Source of the DNA: Spirochaetales bacterium | GTDB taxonomy: Bacteria > Spirochaetota > Spirochaetia > SZUA-6 > DRHE01 | Assembly: GCA_011049745.1 (NCBI GenBank) | Contig: DRHE01000324.1 | Coordinates: 1 to 6,687 of the forward strand | DNA: 6,687 nt | Direction: 5' to 3' | Shown: positions 1 to 6,600 of the stretch, in pieces | How the letters are laid out: each line of letters opens with the position of its first letter | Numbering within the stretch: position 1 is the stretch's first letter | Program-made: the position numbers and the translations under genes | The notes under the pieces: model-generated | What the model was told of the DNA's origin: nothing | Databases searched by the model: none | Seen by the model: the letters and a program-made list of their open reading frames with translations, nothing else

Positions 1-344
1 CAGAGACTGTTGAACTGATCCGCAGCAACCTGATGGAAAAGGGCGATGTTTTGAGCGTAGCCAGAATAGCGGGCATCAGCGCTGCCAAAAAAACCAGTGA
101 GCTTATTCCCCTCTGCCATAATATAGCTATTGACCAGGTGACTGTTGACTTTGCCGTTAAAGATGACGGTATCGAAATAAAAAGCTCGGCACTCTGCACC
201 GATAAAACCGGCATTGAGATGGAAGCCCTGACCGCGGTTTCCCTGGCCGCCCTGACCATCTATGATATGTGCAAAGCGGGGGATAAATCCATGGTAATAT
301 CAAATATCCGCCTGCTTGCCAAAACCAAGGAAGAGACAACATGA
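1..344 (+). CDS. moaC: Cyclic pyranopterin monophosphate synthase MoaC, 3' part (5' end outside window)
   Basis: MoaC converts the MoaA product (3',8-cyclo-dihydro-GTP) to cyclic pyranopterin monophosphate, the first stable intermediate of molybdenum cofactor synthesis, in the cytoplasm. The frame is open from base 3 to the left edge, so the ATG at 33 is internal and the true start lies outside; about 40 N-terminal residues are missing. Visible family signatures are KGDVLSVARIAG (its Lys matches E. coli K51), SELIPLCH (His matches H77), IEMEALTA, and TIYDMCKA (Asp and Lys match D128 and K131). All catalytic positions present in the window are therefore kept. The C-terminus ends RLLAKTKEETT and lacks the GGKSG-type tail common in the family. 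The stop overlaps the next start as ATGA, which indicates translational coupling to the MOSC gene. Confidence 0.95.
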   Translation, partial: ETVELIRSNLMEKGDVLSVARIAGISAAKKTSELIPLCHNIAIDQVTVDFAVKDDGIEIKSSALCTDKTGIEMEALTAVSLAALTIYDMCKAGDKSMVISNIRLLAKTKEETT

Positions 345-805
345 CCGCCGCCGGTAAAGAGCGATTCACTATTCTGTCGATCAATATCTCCCAAAAAAGG
401 GGAGAACAGAAAAAACCCGTCAAAAAGGCGCTGCTGCGGGTTGATTTCGGCATTGAGGGAGATGCCCACAGCGGCAACTGGCACCGCCAGCTCTCCCTGC
501 TGGCTGATGAGGATATAGAATTGATGCGCAATAAGGGTGTGGAGCTTAACTTTGGTGACTTCGCCGAGAATATTACCACCAGGGGCATTGACTTAAGCTC
601 CCTGCCTGTCGGCGCCATTCTGCACCTGGGCCCGGTGATCATGGAGGTAACCCAGATCGGCAAGGAATGCCATCACGGCTGTGCCATCTACCAGGTAATC
701 GGCGACTGTGTTATGCCCCGGAAAGGCATTTTCGCCAGGGTAATCAAGGGGGGAGAGATCAGTTGTGAAAGTAGCTGTTATTACCATATCAGACCGGGCG
801 GCTGA
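341..805 (+). CDS. Stand-alone MOSC domain protein of the Moco operon
   Basis: This 154-residue protein consists almost entirely of one MOSC domain, the fold shared with the C-terminus of Moco sulfurases. Small MOSC proteins are often encoded beside moaC and mogA. They are thought to handle sulfur or the cofactor, but their exact reaction is not established. Evidence in the sequence: the FGIEGDAHSG motif (residues 36-45), FAENITTRGIDL (74-85), then GKECHHGC and GDCVMPRKGIFARV (about 107-134), with conserved cysteines at 110, 114 and 123. There is no signal peptide or membrane segment. The ATG at 341 is chosen because it overlaps the moaC stop (ATGA) and has AAGGAAGAG at 327-335. The last 13 or so residues (SCESSCYYHIRPGG) are translated across the start of mogA in another frame and do not look like the usual MOSC ending, so they may be a by-product of the overlap or a sign of an indel. 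Confidence 0.92.
   Translation: MTAAGKERFTILSINISQKRGEQKKPVKKALLRVDFGIEGDAHSGNWHRQLSLLADEDIELMRNKGVELNFGDFAENITTRGIDLSSLPVGAILHLGPVIMEVTQIGKECHHGCAIYQVIGDCVMPRKGIFARVIKGGEISCESSCYYHIRPGG
746..757 (+). promoter_or_regulatory. Ribosome binding site for the GTG start of mogA
   Basis: A purine run (AAGGGGGGAGAG) lies inside the end of the MOSC gene and ends 7 nt before the GTG at 765. It supports that start over later in-frame codons. The encoded N-terminus (MKVAVITISDR) is also exactly where MogA/MoaB proteins normally begin. Confidence 0.7.
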
Positions 806-1265
806 AGGGATCTATGAAGACCTTTCGGGTCCGGAGATAGAGAGCATTGTGAAAGAGAGTTATCCCGGGGTACAGATAACCAGGGAAATTGTGCCCGACC
901 AGAGGGAAGACATCCTGGCGGCCTTTGCCAGCCACCGGTCAGCTCAAGCAGATTACATTATCACCACCGGGGGCACCGGTATCTCACCCAGGGATATTAC
1001 CTCCGAGGTAACGGCAGAGTACTGCGACCGGGAATTGCCCGGTATTGCCGAGGTCTTAAGGGCGGAATCATACCGGGAAACCAGGAATGCCATGCTCTCC
1101 AGGGGCTTCGCCGGTCTAAAGGGCAATACCTTTATTATTAACTTCCCCGGCTCACTCAAAGCGGTGCGCCTCTGCACACGGGTATTGATACCTATTATGG
1201 AGCATGGCCTAAAAATGCTCCGCGGTGGGGGTCATAGCCAGCATGGCAACTCTCCGAAAAGCTGA
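765..1265 (+). CDS. mogA: MogA/MoaB-family molybdopterin adenylyltransferase
   Basis: The 166-residue cytoplasmic protein belongs to the MogA/MoaB family, which adenylylates molybdopterin to the AMP-activated form that MoeA then uses for metal insertion. Motifs in order: ITISDRAAEGIYEDLSGP near the N-terminus, VPDQ (Asp45, matching E. coli MogA D49), TTGGTG (67-72, substrate loop), SPRDITSEVT (Asp77, matching D82), LPGIAEVLR (91-99), and GLKGNTFIINFPGS (117-130). The length fits the shorter MoaB-like branch; E. coli MogA is 195 residues. It starts at GTG behind a strong ribosome binding site and overlaps the MOSC gene by 41 nt, so it is the third member of the Moco operon. The C-terminus (GGGHSQHGNSPKS) is odd in context: a 62-bp stretch of this 3' end recurs at 3289-3350, where it terminates earlier as GGSH. 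The tail after GGH may therefore not be the ancestral one. MogA versus MoaB cannot be decided from the sequence alone. Confidence 0.93.
   Translation: MKVAVITISDRAAEGIYEDLSGPEIESIVKESYPGVQITREIVPDQREDILAAFASHRSAQADYIITTGGTGISPRDITSEVTAEYCDRELPGIAEVLRAESYRETRNAMLSRGFAGLKGNTFIINFPGSLKAVRLCTRVLIPIMEHGLKMLRGGGHSQHGNSPKS
1174..1235 (+). repeat. Direct repeat copy 1: mogA 3' end
   Basis: This 62-bp segment inside mogA matches 3289-3350 in the same orientation, offset 2115 bp. Bases 1174-1217 (44 bp) are identical in both copies; 1218-1235 contain four differences, all transitions (58/62 overall). Identity stops abruptly on both sides: at 1173 on the left and after the CAT of a His codon on the right. 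It encodes the final helix region (TRVLIPIMEHGLKM) and the start of the Gly-rich tail. Confidence 0.95.
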
Positions 1266-1281
1266 TACCATAGAAATCTTC

Positions 1282-1299
1282 GCGGCTTCGCCCGCTTTT
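1282..1299 (+). terminator. Weak candidate terminator after mogA
   Basis: In the 63-nt gap between the convergent mogA and kinase genes, GCGG (1282-1285) can pair with CCGC (1292-1295) around a six-base loop containing TTCG, followed directly by TTTT (1296-1299). A four-pair stem is short for an intrinsic terminator, so this is only a candidate; no better hairpin was seen in the gap. Confidence 0.3.
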
Positions 1300-1328
1300 A
1301 TGCTTAATCGGAAAACTCAAAGTGAGCG

Positions 1329-3197
1329 TCACACCCTGGACTTTGAGGAGATAGGAGGGAAAATGATCTGAATCGTTGTGCCCTTTTCCAGTTTGCTGGA
1401 AACCCAAATATGACCATGGCTCTGCTTGACGATTCCATAAACCGCGGAAAGACTGAGACCCGTGCCTGCGCCGATTTCTTTTGTCGTAAAAAATGGATTG
1501 AAGATCTTTTCTCTGGTTTGCTCGTCCATCCCAATCCCTGAATCCCGCACCAACAGCGATACGTATACTCCAGGCTCCACGCCCTGATGTCCGGCACAAT
1601 AAACTTCGTCTAGATTGAGGTTCTCGGTTTTAATGGTCAACCTGCCGCCCGCCGGCATCGCCTCGATGGCATTGTCCGTCAGGTTGATAATGACTTGCTC
1701 CAGCTGATCTTTGTCGGCTTTGATCGCTCGCAATTCCGGTTCAAGATCCATATTCATCTCAATATCGCCTCCAAGCGTCATTTCCAGGATCTTGCTCAAT
1801 TCGGCGAGCATCTCATTCAAGTTGAGAACAACTGGCCGGCGTATCTGTTTACGGCCAAAGGCCAGGAGCTGCTGGGTCAACGAAGCAGCCCGTTCCGCGG
1901 AGCGTTTTATTTCCAGGACACCTTCAAAAAGCGTTTCCGGCAGGTCCGGCTCCATCATGAGCTCGGCGTAACCGATGATCACTGCCAATATATTGTTGAA
2001 TTCGTGGGCAATACCCCCTGCCAGCTGTCCTACGGCCTTCATCTGCTGGGCAACTTGCAGCTGTCGTTCCACCTCGAGCTCCCTGGTCACATCCCGAATT
2101 ACAGCTACGTAGTTGATGACCCATCCAGAGTTGTCCAGAATCGGAGACAGAAGAGTCTCGATGACAAAAGGAGTCCCATCTTTTTTCTCTTCGCTGATCC
2201 TTCCGGACCATGTCTCTCCACTCAGAAGCGTGTTCCAAATGTTTCTGTAAAACTCTTCGCCCTGCTTTCCGCCTTTAAACCTCTGCAGGCTCTGCCCGGT
2301 CATATCCTCGTTGCTGTACCCGGTTATTCTTTCAAAAGATGGATTAACGTAACGAACAGAACCATCGAGGTTGAAAATCAAGATTCCTTCATCTGTTTGC
2401 CGTACAATGGTAGCCAGCCGTGCGTTTTCCTGCTCCGCCATCCTGCGCTGGGTGATGTCCCGCAGTATCCAGAAAGCTTCTACGAAATTCTCCTGTCCAT
2501 CGAAATTGAGAGTGGATGTTACCAATAGATAGCGCTTCTCATTTTTAAGGGTAGTGATCTCGATTTCATACGATCTCCGCGATTGGTCCCAACTGTGCTC
2601 CTTCTGCTCTTTTACCAGCAAAAGGTATTCAGGCTGTAAAAAGTTGTCCAGATTTTTTCTGATCAGTTCTCCCGGCAAAACGCCAAAGATTCTCTCGGCC
2701 GCGGGATTGGCAAAGGTGATCTGCTCGTCCGCGTCGACAACACATATCCCTTCCCCCTGCTGTTCGACCAGGTTCTTGTACCGTTCTTCACTACTGCGCA
2801 GCTCTTCCTCTGCCCGCTTGCGCTCGGTAATCTCACGTGCTACCCCCTGAGTACGAACAAACCGCTCTCCACCCGCTTCGCCTGCTTGATAAATTCCCTC
2901 TGCCTCGATAATCTCGAAAGGCACGACTGCCCCGGCACTCGTTACCAGGCGAAGCTCAAACCCGGTAGTCCTGCGTTCACCCTTTCTTCGTTCACTGACC
3001 CTGTATCTTGCTTTTGAACGATCATCCGGATAGATAAGATCCAGTATGTTCTTTCCAATCAGCTCATCCACAGTGTACCCGTACTTGCTGATTGCTTTAT
3101 TAATGAAGATGATGTTTCCTTCCTGGTCAAGCTCGTACACCAGGTCCGGAATTCTATCTATGATCGATTTGAATTCGCTTGCCGATTCGTTCATCAT
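1329..3197 (-). CDS. Soluble multi-PAS sensor histidine kinase (PAS x3, HisKA, HATPase)
   Basis: This 622-residue hybrid of sensing and kinase domains has no transmembrane segment or signal peptide, so it probably senses a cytoplasmic cue. Three PAS/PAC units lie at about residues 9-125, 138-252 and 262-375; the first ends in [13 protein letters not shown] and the third contains [11 protein letters not shown]. They are followed by a dimerisation/phosphoacceptor domain with the H-box [20 protein letters not shown] (phosphorylated His398) and an ATPase domain: N-box [11 protein letters not shown] (around N505/N509), G1 DSGIGM (552-557), F-box FNPFFTTK, and G2 GAGTGLSLS. The HEFNN H-box and overall order are typical of NtrB-like soluble kinases. 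There is no C-terminal receiver domain and no response regulator in the window, so its partner is unknown. Start: two adjacent ATG codons (3197, 3194), with AGGTAGG at 3204-3210 six bases upstream. The G2 box has Ser582 where Gly is usual. The gene is bracketed by the two copies of the mogA 3' end. The ligand cannot be predicted. Confidence 0.95.
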   Translation of the reverse strand: MMNESASEFKSIIDRIPDLVYELDQEGNIIFINKAISKYGYTVDELIGKNILDLIYPDDRSKARYRVSERRKGERRTTGFELRLVTSAGAVVPFEIIEAEGIYQAGEAGGERFVRTQGVAREITERKRAEEELRSSEERYKNLVEQQGEGICVVDADEQITFANPAAERIFGVLPGELIRKNLDNFLQPEYLLLVKEQKEHSWDQSRRSYEIEITTLKNEKRYLLVTSTLNFDGQENFVEAFWILRDITQRRMAEQENARLATIVRQTDEGILIFNLDGSVRYVNPSFERITGYSNEDMTGQSLQRFKGGKQGEEFYRNIWNTLLSGETWSGRISEEKKDGTPFVIETLLSPILDNSGWVINYVAVIRDVTRELEVERQLQVAQQMKAVGQLAGGIAHEFNNILAVIIGYAELMMEPDLPETLFEGVLEIKRSAERAASLTQQLLAFGRKQIRRPVVLNLNEMLAELSKILEMTLGGDIEMNMDLEPELRAIKADKDQLEQVIINLTDNAIEAMPAGGRLTIKTENLNLDEVYCAGHQGVEPGVYVSLLVRDSGIGMDEQTREKIFNPFFTTKEIGAGTGLSLSAVYGIVKQSHGHIWVSSKLEKGTTIQIIFPPISSKSRV

Positions 3198-3220
3198 TCA
3201 GGGCCTACCTATCAATATAT

Positions 3221-3250
3221 AGTATCGGTGCAGTTTCGGAAAATATTCAA
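3221..3250 (-). promoter_or_regulatory. Candidate promoter for the histidine kinase gene
   Basis: On the minus strand TTGAAT (3250-3245) and GATACT (3226-3221) are separated by 18 bp, each matching the sigma-70/sigma-A consensus at four of six bases. They sit 24 bp upstream of the kinase ATG in an AT-rich patch (ATATATTGATAG follows). It lies between the second mogA repeat copy and the kinase gene. The match is modest, so this is a suggestion only. Confidence 0.3.
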
Positions 3251-3287
3251 ACCCAATTGTCGCCGACTCAGGAACCTGGCGTTTACC

Positions 3288-3353
3288 AGCACACGGGTAT
3301 TGATACCTATTATGGAGCATGGCCTAAAAATGTTTCGCGGCGGGAGTCATTGA
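3288..3353 (+). pseudogene. Orphan mogA 3'-terminal fragment with its own stop codon
   Basis: In the mogA frame this stretch reads STRVLIPIMEHGLKMFRGGSH and then stops at TGA (3351-3353). Of the four base differences from the intact gene, one is silent, two lie together in one codon (Leu to Phe) and one gives Gly to Ser. The piece therefore still resembles a natural MogA C-terminus. It has no start codon or ribosome binding site of its own and lacks all catalytic motifs, so it cannot be functional alone. It may be the displaced original end of mogA or the remnant of a second mogA-like gene. Confidence 0.7.
3289..3350 (+). repeat. Direct repeat copy 2: mogA 3' end
   Basis: This is the second copy of the 62-bp repeat, in the same orientation as mogA and located 92 bp upstream of the kinase start. 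It is identical to copy 1 for the first 44 bp. Differences then appear at 3333, 3335, 3341 and 3345 (C to T, C to T, T to C, G to A relative to copy 1). Upstream of 3289 there is no convincing similarity to the rest of mogA, so this is a truncated 3' fragment and not a full second gene. Confidence 0.95.
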
Positions 3354-3390
3354 AACGTCCTGTTATTAGTATGAACAACTCCCGTTCCGA

Positions 3391-3460
3391 TCAGTATCCG
3401 GATTCCACAAGACGGGCAAGCTGAACGTCGCGTTCATCCAGCACAGAACCCACTGAGGTC
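3391..3460 (-). other. Coding-looking +1-frame extension of the small ORF
   Basis: On the minus strand the frame shifted by one base relative to the 66-residue ORF reads KTSVGSVLDERDVQLARLVESGY and then TGA at 3393-3391. It has no start codon context of its own and is closed upstream by a TAG that lies inside the overlapping ORF. Its amphipathic, charged composition and codon use suggest it is the natural C-terminus of the small gene, separated by a one-base indel near the A5 run. Confidence 0.4.
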
Positions 3461-3634
3461 TTTTTCTACCCGGTAGATCTGGGCCCTCGTCCACGACTCT
3501 GCCCATCCCGGAGCACTGCCAATTACCGCTTCCATTTCCAAACCGCGCTCGTAGGCCTTGCCGCCGGCTAAAACAATCTCTTCAAGAACCAAGGATAAAA
3601 TCACCTCACAGGATGTACGGTGTCTATTAACCAT
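3434..3634 (-). CDS. Small unrecognised protein, coupled to the 1010-residue gene; possibly frameshifted
   Basis: This 66-residue ORF begins with an ATG that overlaps the stop of the long upstream gene by one base (TAATG), an arrangement typical of translational coupling; no separate Shine-Dalgarno is evident. The product is charged and soluble, with two cysteines and a Trp-rich segment (APGWAESWTRAQIYRVEKDL, about residues 41-60) that could form a helix-turn-helix-like hairpin, but I recognise no family. Codon choice looks like real coding sequence. Shortly before the stop there is an A5 run (minus strand of 3461-3465). Removing one A would give VEKTSVGSVLDERDVQLARLVESGY and a stop at 3391, about 80 residues in all. 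The final residues of the ORF as read (DLSGFCAG) may thus be a frameshift product, by mutation, sequencing error or programmed slippage. Confidence 0.5.
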   Translation of the reverse strand: MVNRHRTSCEVILSLVLEEIVLAGGKAYERGLEMEAVIGSAPGWAESWTRAQIYRVEKDLSGFCAG

Positions 3635-6600
3635 TACTTGAGCTTGTTGAAGAGTTTAAGTATGGATTTTCTATCAAAGGTCAAATTAGCCAGTAAGTAG
3701 TCGTCCCTTTGTATGCTTGCAATGAGTAGCCTGTCTCTATTACTATCCATCAGGTTAATCAGATCTGCTTTGGAGGCCTTCGAACTCAGATACAAAGCAT
3801 ACAGTTTATTGAATAATGCCGGATCACTTTTTTTGGATAGGATAATAAGCTTTTTCAGTGACCTGGTTATAATCCTGGATGAATCCTGTAAAAATTTACT
3901 GCGGATATTGTTTAGTTCCGCCGAAGCCTTTTTGTTCAGAGCTTTGGAAGCAGGCGCCTGCGCCCTTTTTACGGAGATTTCTTTCGGGACCGCTTTTTTC
4001 TTTTTTGGTCTTCTGACCGCATCAATTTTCTTTTCAATTATCTTTCCAGGACTTCCGGCTTTGACTCCCTTGCCCATTTCGCTTTTTACCGCTGCCGGTG
4101 CCTTATTTGCTCTGGCAGCTCCCGCTTTTTCCTTCAAGCTTGAACCGGAAATTATTTTCATCAGTCTTTTGTATTCATTAGCCTCCTTGGTGCTGTTGCC
4201 TTCTTTGATTCCCAGGAAATTGTATCTATCCTGGTCGGTTTTGAAACGCAGCATGAATTCCGCTAATTTCTCGGCGAACAGGTGCTTCTCTCTATCAGCT
4301 AAACCTTTCAGGCCATTCATTTCAAAGACCAAAGCCTCTATTTTACCGTGACCGATATAGGTTGCGCCGTTATAAGAAAATATTTGTCCTTCCTTTAATA
4401 GCTGATTGAGAGCAGCATCCCTGTTATCCCGGTTTCCTCCCTTGAATCCCTTGAATCTCTCATCCTTCGATTCCTTTGAGATAAGGAGGTGAGGATTTTC
4501 AAAACTGCTCAATCCCGTCAGAGCCTGCCTTATCTCATCTGGAATGTGGGTAACAGGTTTCGACTCGTAAAGAATATTTTCTGCTTCTGCATGAAAATCC
4601 TTGAGCTTATTTATTAATTTCCTAACCTGCGGCGCATTTTCTCCATAGAGGGCCTCTAATCCTTCAGGATTGATCTTACCCTGAAGAAGACTTTCCAGGG
4701 TCGCCAATTTATTGCTGAGCTTTTCAAGTTTCGGCTTATCGATAAAACTCCTGCGCAGCTCTATGGCCATAGTTTCGGGAGAAAGAGAGTCCAGATAGCT
4801 CAGAATACCGGCCAGGCTCCCTGCGCCGGCTTCCTGTTCAGCAGCTTTCTGATCTTTTTTTTCAAGCTGTACCCCGGCATCGATCTCTGCCTTTACCTCC
4901 TCCTGCCAGATCCTTCGTATATTTCCCAGGATCGCTGCAATTGTTTTCACATCCTCAGCTTCTACTCCGTAATCTTTTGCCTCAGCCGGCTCGACATTAC
5001 TTCCGCGCAGAGCCGGCAGGAAAATATTCTCATTAACTGCCCTGATCACGTCAGCCTCCCTTGTGTTCCCTTTTTCTGTAAGCTCAGGCAGAAATGTGTC
5101 TTCGATGATCCTGGGAAGGGCTGCTGTATTACAATTGAGCAGTTCTGTTAATAAGCTGCTTAACATGTTCTTATTCTTCTGATATCCCTCCTGGCTTTCG
5201 TTTGCCCCGGTAATCTTTTCTACTCTTGCCTGGATCTCCCTTTTTTCTTCCTTATCCTGATTCAGTTCTTCTCCCTTGTTTATGATCCTGGTTTCAATTC
5301 TTCTTTGTATTCCATCGATCGACGCCTGATCATCCGGCTGTTTTCTCAGGATCCCTTCCAAAACCTGCAGGGGGCTCTGTTTCGTCTCTGTGAACAGCTT
5401 GTCTATTTCCTCAGAACCCGGTAAGGCTGAAGGTCCACCGGTCTTCTCCGTACTGGTCACAGTGGATTCATCCTCCCGATATGGCCTGGAGTACTCTGCA
5501 CTGTCTTTCTGTGCCTGCAGAATATTTTGCAGGTCTTTAAGCACCTTATTAAAATCCGGCGGGGAGAGATTGAACTTTTTCTTATAATTGAGGCAATTCT
5601 CATTGGCAGTATCATCACGAAATCTTTCCACATATTTAATCCTGTTGGCCGGAGGCTTATCAAAACCCAATATGTATACAGCATAATAGGAAACAAGCTC
5701 AGGGGTCAGGCCCAGCTGGTTACAGTAATTATCAGTCTCTGAAGCATCAATTTCCATCAAAGCATTATTAACCAGACTTAAATATTCCTGCTTTTCACTA
5801 AAGCTTAGCTTCAGCCTGCCGGCCAGGGCTTTTACCCGATCCTCCGGTTTCTCGCTGCTTGAGCTCATCAAATAAAATAAAACACGCCTTTCCCTTCCGA
5901 AAAGAGACTTTTTATCCAGGGGCTTGAGGGTTTCCTGCTCGATGATTATTTGCTGTTTTTTACCGGCGCTGCTTTCCTTCAAAACTGCGCGGGTTAAATC
6001 GTTGACATTATCGTAAATGAGCGGTTTTTCTCCCTCCTTTAAGGCGCCCAGTTTGCTCTTCACACAATCTCTCAGCGCCTTCTCAGGGATCCTTTCCTCC
6101 GCCTCAGCCATTCTCTGATCCATATGATCGCTAAAAGCTCTATAGGCGCCTAAGTACCTCCTTCTCTTCAGCCAATCCAACTGTGCTTCCGGGCTCTCTT
6201 TGAGCCCGGCCAATTCCCGATCGATCCATTCCTTTGAAATATCCTCAGGTTCCAGGTTGACAGCTTTTTGAATATCATCGATCAAATTCTGAACCGTGAT
6301 GGTCAAATTTTTGTATTCCGGATCATCCAGTTTTTCCTTCAAATAACCTATCTTTTCTTGCGGCTCAGTAATTCCTCTCAGATCACTGAACAGTCTTTCT
6401 AATAAGCCGCCCTCTGCGCCTCTGGCCTTCTCATAGCCGGCTATCTGCCCTTTCAGGAATTCCTGAATATGAGGCGCTTCGATATAATCGTTGTCAATCC
6501 AGAATTGTAAATTAACGATCTTACTGCTGATAGAAAGGAGAGAGTCAATCTCTTTCCTCATCCTTTTGGAAACTTCCAGAATGTCGTTGAATTTACCTCT

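Larger units (their letters stand above)
3198..3433. other. Intergenic region holding the mogA fragment and the kinase upstream region
   Basis: About 236 bp separate the kinase start from the end of the small minus-strand ORF. They hold the kinase ribosome binding site and candidate promoter (3204-3250), the mogA 3' fragment (3288-3353), and a minus-strand stretch at 3391-3446 that looks like the out-of-frame end of the small ORF. The plus-strand open frame that crosses this region has no ribosome binding site, overlaps the kinase start and shows no recognisable sequence; I regard it as non-coding. Confidence 0.6.

Noticed and set aside
33..35. ATG at 33 as the start of moaC
   Set aside because: The frame continues upstream to the window edge with MoaC-like residues (ETVELIRSN), and the following KGDV motif is internal in the family.
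1695..2528. Plus-strand open frame of 277 codons inside the kinase gene
   Set aside because: It is fully antisense to a kinase with intact H, N, G1, F and G2 boxes; the translation has no domain sense and is a mirror of the real gene.
1236..3288. Insertion sequence or transposon around the kinase gene
   Set aside because: No transposase, no terminal inverted repeats and no short target-site duplication seen; the 62-bp repeat is gene-derived, so only an attachment-site or duplication explanation remains.
3329..3362. Possible minus-strand terminator hairpin (GTTTC/GAAAC followed by ATTTTT) in the second repeat copy
   Set aside because: Only a five-base-pair stem with a 15-base loop; the T run is also present in the mogA coding copy, so there is no sign of selection for termination.
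3179..3424. Plus-strand open frame of 81 codons across the kinase upstream region
   Set aside because: No ribosome binding site, overlaps the kinase start on the other strand, and its only recognisable stretch is the mogA fragment read out of frame.
3713..4351. Plus-strand open frame of 212 codons with hydrophobic stretches, resembling a membrane protein
   Set aside because: It is antisense to the Lys/Ala/Glu-rich part of the 1010-residue gene; Lys and Glu codons read backwards give Phe, Leu and Ser, which explains the apparent membrane segments.
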